Source: a virus. Taken from it: DNA of 44,364 nucleotides. The stretch's first letter is position 1, and each line of letters begins with the position of its first letter. The notes under the pieces were generated by a model. It was not told the origin of the DNA. It was given only the letters and a program-made list of their open reading frames with translations, and did no database searches. Below are positions 1 to 8,015 of this stretch, in pieces. The stretch lies in the IMG/VR virus record IMGVR_UViG_3300042455_002512, positions 1-44,364 of that record. The stretch is one strand, 5' to 3'. The position numbers and the translations under genes were made by a program.

Positions 1-425
1 GAAATTCTGTATATCAGAATAAACATAAATTTAAAATTGAGACTAATTTTTTTAACGGTAACGGATTTAATGACCCCAAATTAAAAAATCTAGGTGAATT
101 TAAACATCCACTCTTCAACAGTATGTTTAATATTTGTATCGAAAATGTAAAAAAACAAAATTTTTTTACGGAAAAATTAATAGATTGTTTTATTACTAAA
201 ACAATACCGATTTATTATGGGTGTAAAAATATTAATGAGTACTTTAATGAAAAAGGATTTTATATTGTCGATTCATTTGAAGATATCATAAATATTTCTA
301 ATAACTTATCAGAAGTTGATTATTACGATAAATTAAAATATGTCGAGGACAATTTTGAAAGGAGTAAACAATATTGTGATTTGAGAAAAAGAATTGTTAA
401 TAAAATAGAAGAAATTATAGGATAG
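1..425 (+). CDS. Glycosyltransferase family 10-like (fucosyltransferase-like), C-terminal fragment
   Basis: The reading frame is open from the first bases of the window and ends at 423-425, so this is the 3' part of a longer gene and the ATG at 123 is internal. The visible part has the C-terminal signature of GT10 alpha-1,3-fucosyltransferases: FNICIEN, then NFFTEKLIDCF, then a PIYYG segment and an aspartate-rich stretch. In this family these residues bind the GDP-sugar donor. The next gene starts immediately after the stop (426) and is a GT11 fucosyltransferase, so both genes may act in one fucose-containing glycan pathway. The acceptor is unknown; a virion protein glycan is my inference. 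The catalytic N-terminal half cannot be seen. Confidence 0.7.
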   Translation, partial: NSVYQNKHKFKIETNFFNGNGFNDPKLKNLGEFKHPLFNSMFNICIENVKKQNFFTEKLIDCFITKTIPIYYGCKNINEYFNEKGFYIVDSFEDIINISNNLSEVDYYDKLKYVEDNFERSKQYCDLRKRIVNKIEEIIG

Positions 426-1199
426 ATGGTAACTGCAAGTATTATGGGAGGATTAGGAAACAAAATGTTCCAGATATCGGCAGCTTTCTCAATAGCTAAA
501 GAAAATAAAGACGAATTGATATTCAACATTAATGATTGTGAATCATCCCACAGACCCCTAAATAGTTATTTTGATAATATTTTTAAAAAAGTAAATTTTG
601 TTAATCATACGTTACCTATCAATAACGTTCATTTTGAACAAGGATTTCATTTTCAAAAAATAAATTACGTCCCCAATTTAAAAATCCATGGATATTTTCA
701 AAGTGAAAAGTATTTTTTAAAATATAAAAAAAATATTAAAAATTTATTTAGTATTGATAAAGAAAATAAAAAAAAATTAAATGACAAATATGGTGATTTA
801 TTAAAATTGAATACTTGTTCAATACATGTTAGACGAGGAGATTATTTGGGACTAACAGATTATCACACGGTTTTAGATATAAACTATTTCAATAAAGCTA
901 TGAGTTATTTTGATAGTAATACTACTTTTTTAGTTTTTTCGGATGATGTTAATTGGTGTAGGAATAATTTAATAAGTGAAAATATTTTTTTTATCGAGAA
1001 TAATTTAGATTATATTGATTTGTGGTTAATGTCGTTATGTAAAAATAATATAATTTCAAACTCTACTTTTTCTTGGTGGGGGGCCTATCTTAATAATAAT
1101 AGATATAAAAAAGTAATTTGTCCTAAAAATTGGTTTGGGGAATCTAATAAACATTTAATAATAGACGATTTATATTGTAAAAATTGGATAGTAATATGA
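426..1199 (+). CDS. Glycosyltransferase family 11 (alpha-1,2-fucosyltransferase-like)
   Basis: A 257-residue protein with the diagnostic GT11 motifs in order: GGLGNKMFQ near the N-terminus (residues about 8-16), SIHVRRGDY in the middle (the GDP-fucose-binding HxRRGDY motif), and STFSWWGAYL near the C-terminus. GT11 enzymes transfer fucose from GDP-fucose to a galactose or similar acceptor in cell-surface glycans. The length is slightly below the roughly 280-300 residues usual for bacterial members. It begins directly after the stop of the GT10-like gene, with no Shine-Dalgarno sequence, and its TGA overlaps the next start codon (ATGA at 1196-1199), so the genes look translationally coupled. 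Family assignment is firm; substrate and target are inferred. Confidence 0.9.
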   Translation: MVTASIMGGLGNKMFQISAAFSIAKENKDELIFNINDCESSHRPLNSYFDNIFKKVNFVNHTLPINNVHFEQGFHFQKINYVPNLKIHGYFQSEKYFLKYKKNIKNLFSIDKENKKKLNDKYGDLLKLNTCSIHVRRGDYLGLTDYHTVLDINYFNKAMSYFDSNTTFLVFSDDVNWCRNNLISENIFFIENNLDYIDLWLMSLCKNNIISNSTFSWWGAYLNNNRYKKVICPKNWFGESNKHLIIDDLYCKNWIVI

Positions 1200-1891
1200 T
1201 ACATTTTATTTCTTTTGCGGACTCTAAGTTTAAAAATACTTTAATTAGAATTGGACAAGAGGCTATTAATTCTGGATTTTTTGATAGAGTTACGACTTTT
1301 GATGAGACTTTTTTAGATGAAAAAACTTTAAATTATTGTTACTCTAACGGTCGTGGTTTTGGGTACTGGTCTTGGAAATCATATATTGTACATGAATATT
1401 TAGAAAAATTAAATTATGGGGACATTCTAGTCTATTCAGATGCTGGAAATACTATAAACATAAATGGTAAAGAAGTATTTAAAAGTTACATAGATTTTTT
1501 ATTAAAAGATTACAATGATTCTATTTTTTTTCAAATGGGCCACATAGAAAAAACTTGGTCAAAAATGGACGCTATCGATTTTTTAGATTCTTACGATTTG
1601 TTAGAAACAGGTCAAATTTCTGCGTGTTCATTTTTAATAAAAAAAACAGATAGAACTGTATCTTTAATAAAAACATGGAGAGATATATGTTATAATCATA
1701 AAAATTTAATTGATGATACCGAATCTAAAATAAAAAATGATGAGACTTTTTTAGACCACAGGCATGACCAATCAATAATATCAATTATAGTAAAAAAAAT
1801 GAAAATTGAATTATTTGAAGATGATACATGGAAGTATATTTCTCATAACGACAACAGTTATCCTATTAATTGTACAAGAATTAAGTATTAA
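1196..1891 (+). CDS. Glycosyltransferase-like protein with YxDAG motif
   Basis: I place the start at 1196 (MIHFISF), where ATGA overlaps the stop of the GT11 gene, rather than at the in-frame ATG at 1184. The product is about 231 residues. It carries GFGYWSWKSYIV followed by GDILVYSDAG. This pair recurs in bacterial and viral proteins of capsular or surface polysaccharide clusters, where the DAG aspartate is thought to take the place of the DxD metal and nucleotide-sugar motif. A later HDQSI segment also fits such enzymes. I recognise the type but not the exact sugar or linkage. Position inside a run of glycosyltransferases supports a role in glycan assembly. Confidence 0.65.
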   Translation: MIHFISFADSKFKNTLIRIGQEAINSGFFDRVTTFDETFLDEKTLNYCYSNGRGFGYWSWKSYIVHEYLEKLNYGDILVYSDAGNTININGKEVFKSYIDFLLKDYNDSIFFQMGHIEKTWSKMDAIDFLDSYDLLETGQISACSFLIKKTDRTVSLIKTWRDICYNHKNLIDDTESKIKNDETFLDHRHDQSIISIIVKKMKIELFEDDTWKYISHNDNSYPINCTRIKY

Positions 1892-1928
1892 GTGTTTAGA
1901 AGGATAAAAAAAAAATTATTATTACCAA

Positions 1929-1936
1929 TATAAAAT
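1929..1936 (+). promoter_or_regulatory. Weak late-type promoter candidate (TATAAAAT)
   Basis: TATAAAAT lies 14 nt before the ATG at 1951 in the 59-nt gap after the preceding gene. It differs at two positions from the T4 late core TATAAATA and lacks the ATATT extension seen at the better sites. In such A+T-rich sequence a chance match is likely. Confidence 0.25.
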
Positions 1937-1950
1937 TTAATTAAAAAATT

Positions 1951-3396
1951 ATGTCAGATAATATAAAATATAAAGATGGTAAAGTTAGATATAAAGATAT
2001 TATAATTGCGGACAAAGGTTTCGTATTAAATCTACCTGATAGAACTGATAGGAGAGATTATGTCTCTAAAACATTAAATGAGTTGCAAATTTCAGGATGG
2101 GAGTTTGAGGACGGAGTCAGATTTGATGACCCAGAATGGAGAAGATATGGTTGTACTCAAGCATATGTAAATATGTTTAAAAAAGCGATTGATAATGATT
2201 ATGAATCAATAGTTGTTTTTGAGGATGATATCAAAAAAACAGGTATGATTAGTTTAGAGCAAATTGACAAGATATTTGAACAATGGCCAATTCAGTCAAA
2301 AAAATATGATTTAATTGCTTTGGGAACCAGACCATTATTGGATAGTAAAATAACTAAAGAGTCTGAAAATTTTGGTACCATAAATAGCTGTCTTTGTACA
2401 CAATCATTTTATTTTAATCGTGAATTTATAAATTATGCATATAAAACTTTATCATGCTATAAGGACCCAATTTGTTCTCATTTTAAAGTAGTAATTGATG
2501 AATTTATAAACGACTGTTGTTCACACGAACACATTTATAAGATTCCTAATAAAATATTTAATGTCGGAATTACAATACCTATGATTTTCACTCAAGCACC
2601 TAGTTATTCTGATAATGAACAGAGTCATATGAATTTTGAAGGGTGGATTGAGGATTCATATTGGGCCGCTCTTAGAAATGGAGAAACTGAAAAAAAAATA
2701 ACAAAATCTAAGGAATTATTATCAATCGGTGCCGAACATCAAACAGATAAAGTCGGACATGGATTTATACAATATTATGAAACATTATTAGGTCACCTAA
2801 GAAATGAACATATAAATTTTTTAGAAATAGGAGTATTTTACGGTTCTAGTATAAAAATGTGGAGAGATTACTTTATTAACGGAACTATATACGGAATAGA
2901 CACTTTTGAAGGAATTCAGGGTAACGGAATGATATTCGATAATCCAACTCATTTTTATGATTATTGGAAATCATCCAATTTAGAAAGAGTAAAACTTATA
3001 AAATGTGACCAATCTAAAGAAAATGAGTTATACGATTTTGTAAAATACTGTAAAGAAAATAATATAACTTTTGATGTTATTTTAGATGATGGTAGTCATA
3101 TGATGAAGGACCAACAAGTAACATTAGATATTTTATTTGATGTCCTCAAGGATGGAGGATTTTATATTATGGAGGATATTCATAGTTCTGATTGTTTTCC
3201 ATGTTATGATGTTGAAAGTGATTTTAGTAATACAACTAAAAAAGTTTTATTAGATTTAAAAAATTTAAAAAAATTAAAAAGCCCATATATTACTAAAAAA
3301 GAAAGAGTAGAATATTTGGAATCATCAATTGTTGACATTGAACATTTTACGTCATTAAATAATGAATCTCAAATTATTACAATAAAGAAAAAATAA
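1951..3396 (+). CDS. Fusion: GT25-like glycosyltransferase + class I SAM methyltransferase
   Basis: A 481-residue two-domain protein. Residues about 20-215 look like family 25 (LPS-type) glycosyltransferases: GFVLNLPDRTDRR at the start, GCTQAYVNMF in the helix that follows, and VVFEDDI as the EDD metal-binding motif. Residues about 250-430 form a Rossmann methyltransferase of the type in antibiotic and capsule clusters: GAEHQTDKVGHGF, then FLEIGVFYGSS as the SAM-binding loop, YGIDTF, and VILDDGSH. The enzyme probably adds a sugar and O-methylates it or a neighbouring sugar. The next gene starts 9 nt downstream and also begins with a methyltransferase domain. Domain identities are clear; the joint reaction is inferred. 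Confidence 0.8.
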   Translation: MSDNIKYKDGKVRYKDIIIADKGFVLNLPDRTDRRDYVSKTLNELQISGWEFEDGVRFDDPEWRRYGCTQAYVNMFKKAIDNDYESIVVFEDDIKKTGMISLEQIDKIFEQWPIQSKKYDLIALGTRPLLDSKITKESENFGTINSCLCTQSFYFNREFINYAYKTLSCYKDPICSHFKVVIDEFINDCCSHEHIYKIPNKIFNVGITIPMIFTQAPSYSDNEQSHMNFEGWIEDSYWAALRNGETEKKITKSKELLSIGAEHQTDKVGHGFIQYYETLLGHLRNEHINFLEIGVFYGSSIKMWRDYFINGTIYGIDTFEGIQGNGMIFDNPTHFYDYWKSSNLERVKLIKCDQSKENELYDFVKYCKENNITFDVILDDGSHMMKDQQVTLDILFDVLKDGGFYIMEDIHSSDCFPCYDVESDFSNTTKKVLLDLKNLKKLKSPYITKKERVEYLESSIVDIEHFTSLNNESQIITIKKK

Positions 3397-3405
3397 TTTT
3401 TTACT

Positions 3406-5745
3406 ATGAATATAGATAATATTTTAAATTTTAATAACACTAAAATTGAACATGGAATGAATACACCTGAACAAATAGAGGGTTTAGTTAGTAAACTTTA
3501 TTCCATAATTGAAAGTAATATTGATGGTGATGTTGTTGAATTTGGGTGTTTTGTTGGGGAGTCGTCTAAATACCTGATGAAAACTATTGTTGAGACTCAT
3601 TCTAATAAAAATTTATTTGTTTACGACTCTTTTGAGGGGTTACCTGATTTATCAAAATGGGAAGAAAGTAGCGGATGGAGACCTAGAACTCTTAAAACTT
3701 CTGAAGATATCTTAATTCAAAATTTTAAACAAAATAATTTACCAATGCCAATTATCCATAAAGATTGGTTTAAAGATATACCAGAATATAAAATTCCTGA
3801 AAAAATATGTTTTGCGTTTCTAGATGGTGATTTTTATGACTCAATTTATGATAGTCTTAATAAAATATATGATAAAATATCTATAGGGGGATTAATATTT
3901 TTTCATGATTATCAAAGACCTGATTTACCCGGAGTTGAGGCGGCTATAGATACTTTTTGTAAAGAAAGAAATATTGAAAACAATACTGTTAAAATTGCGG
4001 ACCAATTAGGTATGATGACTAAAACCGATACACAATCAAATAATCAACAAAATAAAATTACAGAAATTAATGAAATAACATTGGTAACTGGAATATGGGA
4101 TATTGGTAGAGAAGGGTTAACAGAAGGATGGTCTAGAAATTACAATCATTATATTGAAAATTTTAAAAGAATATTACCTATTGATTGTAATATGATAATT
4201 TTTGGGGACAAGGACTTAGAGGAGATTGTATACCAATTTAGACCTAAAAATAAAACTCAGTTTATATTAAGACCAACTAGTTGGTTCAAAGATAACGGTT
4301 ATTTTGAAAATATTCAGAAAATTAGAAATAATCCTGAGTGGAAAAATCAATCAGGATGGTTACCCGAATCAACTCAAGCTAGATTAGAATATTATAATCC
4401 TTTAGTTATGTCAAAAATGTTTTTGCTACACGATGCAAAAATATTAGATAGATTTGACTCTAAATTTTTGTTTTGGATTGATGGCGGACTATCCAATACA
4501 GTACATCCTGGGTATTTTACACACGATAATGTGTTAAAAAAATTAGAATCTAAAATTGATAAATTTTCATTTGTTTGTTTTCCATACAAGGCTGAGAATG
4601 AAATTCACGGGTTCCCGTATCCAAAAATTAATGAATATGCTAAAGCTGATGTTGGTTTAGTTGCAAGAGGAGGTTTTTTTGGAGGACCAAAAGATTCAAT
4701 TAGTGAGGTGAATTCAGTATATTATTCATTATTAATGGATACATTAGGTAATGGTTATATGGGAACTGAAGAATCTGTATTTTCAATAATGGTTTACAAA
4801 AATTCCAATATAATTAATTATTTTGAAATAAATAGTGATGGGTTATTAGGAACATTTTTTGAAAATATTAAAAACGACACTTTAGAAGTTAAAACTAAAT
4901 TAGACCCTAATGTGATAATTAAAGAAAAAAACGTGGAAAAAACTTCATTATATGTAATTGGTTTTAATAGTCCAAAACAATTTTCAACACTAATTCAATC
5001 AATGATTGAATACGATGAAAATTTTATTAAAAAACCAAAAAAATACTTATTGAATAATTCTACAGATAGGTCAACAGATGAAGGGTACAGAGAACTTTGT
5101 GACGCTTATAACTTTGAAATTCTATCAGCTGGAGAAAATTTGGGTATTTGTGGAGGAAGACAGTATATCGCCGAACATTTTGACAAAACAGATTCTGAAT
5201 ATATGTTCTTTTTTGAGGACGATATGTTCTTCTATCCAAAAAGAGGTGAAGTTTGTAGAAATGGATTCAATAGATTTATTGAAGGTTTATATCAAAAAAG
5301 TATAAGAATAATACAAGAAGAAAATTTTGACTTTTTAAAATTAAATTTTTCTGAATTTTTTGGGGATAACTCCATACAATGGAGTTGGTATAATGTCCCA
5401 CAAGTAGTAAGAGAAGAATTTTGGCCCAACAATCCGAAATTACCTCAAATGGGATTGGACCCAAATGCCCCTAAGGCAAAATACGATTCAGTCAAATCTA
5501 TAGATGGAATTCCTTATGTCACAGGTGAAGTTTACTATTGTAACTGGCCTCATATAGTATCTAAAGATGGTAATAAAAAGATGTTTTTAGATACCACATG
5601 GGGACATCCCTATGAACAAACATGGATGAGCTTTATGTTTCAGGAAACCAAAAAAGGTAAATTAAAACCTGGATTACTTCTTTTAACACCAACAGAACAT
5701 AATAGGTTCGAACATTATGATAGAGAATTAAGAAAAGAAAGTTAA
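3406..5745 (+). CDS. Three-domain fusion: TylF-type methyltransferase, HtrL/YibB-like, GT2-like
   Basis: A 779-residue protein with three units. Residues about 10-200 match TylF/macrocin O-methyltransferases: VVEFGCFVGESS is the SAM loop, VYDSFEGLPD follows, and AFLDGDFYDS and FFHDYQ provide metal-binding aspartates. A Gln/Asn-rich linker (about 205-222) leads to an HtrL/YibB-like domain (about 223-480) that opens with ITLVTGIWDIGREG and contains FWIDGG. From about 512 a GT-A-like domain begins (SLYVIGFNSP) with LGICGGR and MFFFEDDMFF, typical of GT2-related folds with an acidic metal site. It ends the glycan island; a 46-nt gap separates it from the fibre genes. Domain calls are moderately firm; the acceptor is unknown. 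Confidence 0.75.
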   Translation: MNIDNILNFNNTKIEHGMNTPEQIEGLVSKLYSIIESNIDGDVVEFGCFVGESSKYLMKTIVETHSNKNLFVYDSFEGLPDLSKWEESSGWRPRTLKTSEDILIQNFKQNNLPMPIIHKDWFKDIPEYKIPEKICFAFLDGDFYDSIYDSLNKIYDKISIGGLIFFHDYQRPDLPGVEAAIDTFCKERNIENNTVKIADQLGMMTKTDTQSNNQQNKITEINEITLVTGIWDIGREGLTEGWSRNYNHYIENFKRILPIDCNMIIFGDKDLEEIVYQFRPKNKTQFILRPTSWFKDNGYFENIQKIRNNPEWKNQSGWLPESTQARLEYYNPLVMSKMFLLHDAKILDRFDSKFLFWIDGGLSNTVHPGYFTHDNVLKKLESKIDKFSFVCFPYKAENEIHGFPYPKINEYAKADVGLVARGGFFGGPKDSISEVNSVYYSLLMDTLGNGYMGTEESVFSIMVYKNSNIINYFEINSDGLLGTFFENIKNDTLEVKTKLDPNVIIKEKNVEKTSLYVIGFNSPKQFSTLIQSMIEYDENFIKKPKKYLLNNSTDRSTDEGYRELCDAYNFEILSAGENLGICGGRQYIAEHFDKTDSEYMFFFEDDMFFYPKRGEVCRNGFNRFIEGLYQKSIRIIQEENFDFLKLNFSEFFGDNSIQWSWYNVPQVVREEFWPNNPKLPQMGLDPNAPKAKYDSVKSIDGIPYVTGEVYYCNWPHIVSKDGNKKMFLDTTWGHPYEQTWMSFMFQETKKGKLKPGLLLLTPTEHNRFEHYDRELRKES

Positions 5746-5767
5746 TTAATCTATTTTACAATAAGAA

Positions 5768-5780
5768 ATATTTATTAAGT
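5768..5780 (+). promoter_or_regulatory. Late-type promoter candidate upstream of the P-domain protein
   Basis: ATATTTAT (5768-5775) matches the extended upstream half of the late-promoter motif found before other structural genes in this window, but the core reads TATTAAGT rather than TATAAATA. The ATG follows at 5792. It would be the entry point for the fibre genes after the glycan island. Confidence 0.35.
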
Positions 5781-5791
5781 AAAAAAGGTTA

Positions 5792-7975
5792 ATGGAATTC
5801 CTAATCAAACAGAACGCTACTCTCCCACTATTAAAGTTACAAGTAGTTAAAGACGGCAGAAGTGACTACAATAGTTTTATGAAACTTATCGAAGTTTCAT
5901 CGATTTTTTTCTCGATGACCGACTTAGATACAGGAATTCCAAAAATTATGTCTCGTCCTGCCGGATTTGTTGAAAAGACATTCGATGACCCCAACGCTGA
6001 AACCGAATATTACCTTTATTATCAATTTACATCAACTGATACAAATTTAATCGGTCGTTTTGAGGGTCAATTTATGTTAAGAAACTCCGAAGGAGTTTTA
6101 ATTTTACCTATAAGAGAAAAATTATTTATTAATATACAAGAATCATTTATTGCTAATGACTTGGAATACCAAAGTTGTTATGTTTCAGAATTTCCATGTT
6201 GTATTGAATCCCCGATAGAACCTGTTTGTCCCCCTTGTACTATCCCTCCCACACCAACAGTAACTCAGACAATAACCCCGAGTGTCACACCAAATTATTG
6301 TAAGACTTTTAATTCACAAGAATCGGACATTCTAATAATTGACGACAATACGGCGTCATACTATCCAATAACGTTCCTTGTTGATGGGATTTCTAATCCC
6401 ATTGATAGTGTAACATTAACACTTAATTCATATTTTCATACTTATGTTGGGGATGTTGGAATGTTACTAGTGGCACCTGATGGTAGATATTCGGTGATAA
6501 CGGGTCGAAAAGGTTCAATTGGTGTTGTTGATGGAACCATATCACTAACTACATTATCGAATGATGTTTGGGACGGATATTCAATTGGTTCTTATATAAA
6601 TGACCCAAATGCATATGATAATATCTTGTTTAGCCCCCCAAGTCCGTATCAATTAAGCGCCGGTCAGTCATCCCAAGACTTAACTGTTTTTCTAACGGAT
6701 AATGCGGGATTGTATGCTAATGGTTTTTGGAATTTATACATACAAGATTTTGCATCTGAGGACAGTGGTTCATTGCAATCGGCCACTTTAACAATATGTG
6801 ATTCAGGACTACAAAGAACTCCAACCGCAACCCCAACACCTACGATGACGCCAACACTAACTTCAGGATTTTTAATAAAAGGTAGTTTGTTTGGATTAAT
6901 ACAACCAGGTTCAGTGTATGTAAGATACTATTTTGTATTAGAAAATTCTTTTTATTCTGATATAACATTAACATTTACCCATGTAATAGGTACAACTAAT
7001 GGAAACATAACTATTAATTCTGGACTTGAGTTAGACAAAGGTAAAACATCTTCATTTAATGATATAACAATAGATGTAAATTTTGACACATTAACTGAAG
7101 TTTCATACTTTACAAACGTATTAATTAATCCAATAGAGTTTAATAGTAAATTTTTAATTGATGAACAAATTAATTTTATTTACCCAACACCTACACCAAC
7201 TCCAACATCACCGCCACCCCCTGTTTGTTCTAATAATTTAATGTCGGAATCTGGTGATATCATTATAAGTGAAAATAGTTTTGGTATAACTACCGAACAA
7301 ACTTGTATTTTTATAAGTTTATCGGCATATTATTACGAAATAGTTGGAGGAGTTGCGTTTTCATATACATTGAACTCAAATGTTACAATGAGTGAAGACT
7401 TAACCGTTGATTTCTTTAATTATTTGGGAACTGTAGAAGACGAGACAACATTAATTATAGAAGAAGAATTAACTTTATCGGCTGGTACATCAAGTACTCA
7501 AATTAATTTTACAAATAATACTTTCCCATATAATATATTTGATGGAGGTGCTAATTTCCAAATTAACGGAGGATACCCGTACAACACGTACGTTACTGAA
7601 GATTATGTTTATGTTATTACAACATCTTACGAATTTATACCACCAATATCAGGAAATACTCCAATTTCACCAACACAAATACCGGTACAACCTACTTTAA
7701 CACCTACACAAACTCAAACATCTACACAAACTCAAACACCTACAAGAACTCAAACACCTACACAAACTCAAACACCTACACAAACTCAAACACCTACTCA
7801 AACTCAAACACCTACTCAAACCCCTTCAATAACTCCTTCAGAGACTGTTACCCCCACATTAACACCAACCAACACCCCAACCCCTAGCTCAACTCCACCA
7901 ACACCCCCTTTAACCTTAATTTACACATTAACTGACGTAGCTAATGAAAATTTAAAAGGAGTTATTGTAATTTAA
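5792..7975 (+). CDS. Virion surface protein with P-domain and Thr/Pro/Gln repeats
   Basis: A 727-residue modular protein. Residues 1-140 form an N-terminal domain with metal-independent beta character and a Cys-rich end (SEFPCC, CPPC). Residues about 166-340 resemble a proprotein-convertase P-domain: YVGDVGMLLVAPDG early, then GFWNLYIQDFASEDSGSL near the end, the usual jelly-roll pattern. Two further beta-rich domains (about 359-465 and 480-620) are separated by PTPTPTPT linkers. Residues about 630-715 are Thr-Pro-Gln repeats from an 18-bp tandem DNA repeat. Location between the glycosyltransferases and a tail fibre gene suggests an exposed fibre or decoration protein whose Thr-rich linkers could carry glycans. 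The glycan link is inference. Confidence 0.6.
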   Translation: MEFLIKQNATLPLLKLQVVKDGRSDYNSFMKLIEVSSIFFSMTDLDTGIPKIMSRPAGFVEKTFDDPNAETEYYLYYQFTSTDTNLIGRFEGQFMLRNSEGVLILPIREKLFINIQESFIANDLEYQSCYVSEFPCCIESPIEPVCPPCTIPPTPTVTQTITPSVTPNYCKTFNSQESDILIIDDNTASYYPITFLVDGISNPIDSVTLTLNSYFHTYVGDVGMLLVAPDGRYSVITGRKGSIGVVDGTISLTTLSNDVWDGYSIGSYINDPNAYDNILFSPPSPYQLSAGQSSQDLTVFLTDNAGLYANGFWNLYIQDFASEDSGSLQSATLTICDSGLQRTPTATPTPTMTPTLTSGFLIKGSLFGLIQPGSVYVRYYFVLENSFYSDITLTFTHVIGTTNGNITINSGLELDKGKTSSFNDITIDVNFDTLTEVSYFTNVLINPIEFNSKFLIDEQINFIYPTPTPTPTSPPPPVCSNNLMSESGDIIISENSFGITTEQTCIFISLSAYYYEIVGGVAFSYTLNSNVTMSEDLTVDFFNYLGTVEDETTLIIEEELTLSAGTSSTQINFTNNTFPYNIFDGGANFQINGGYPYNTYVTEDYVYVITTSYEFIPPISGNTPISPTQIPVQPTLTPTQTQTSTQTQTPTRTQTPTQTQTPTQTQTPTQTQTPTQTPSITPSETVTPTLTPTNTPTPSSTPPTPPLTLIYTLTDVANENLKGVIVI
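7701..7820 (+). repeat. 18-bp in-frame tandem repeat encoding TPTQTQ
   Basis: About six and a half copies of an 18-bp unit, CCTACACAAACTCAAACA with small changes, run without interruption inside the P-domain protein gene. Each unit encodes Thr-Pro-Thr-Gln-Thr-Gln; one copy has Arg for Gln (ACAAGAACT). Copy number could vary by slippage without breaking the reading frame, changing linker length. Confidence 0.85.
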
Positions 7976-7994
7976 AAATTAAAAAAAATAAAAG

Positions 7995-8007
7995 ATATTT
8001 ATAAATA
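7995..8007 (+). promoter_or_regulatory. T4-type late promoter, exact core TATAAATA
   Basis: ATATTTATAAATA, with the exact T4 late core TATAAATA at 8000-8007, preceded by AG. The start codon of the fibre gene is at 8016, only 8 nt after the core. By T4 spacing transcription would begin within a few bases of the ATG. The same string recurs at 25621 and 41697. Confidence 0.75.
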
Positions 8008-8015
8008 AAATTAAA

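Noticed and set aside
123-425. Independent 100-aa gene starting at 123
   Set aside because: The frame is open back to the window edge and the upstream residues continue the glycosyltransferase pattern, so 123 is an internal Met.
7701-7820. CRISPR-like array
   Set aside because: The 18-bp units are contiguous with no unique spacers and are in frame in a coding sequence; it is a coding tandem repeat.
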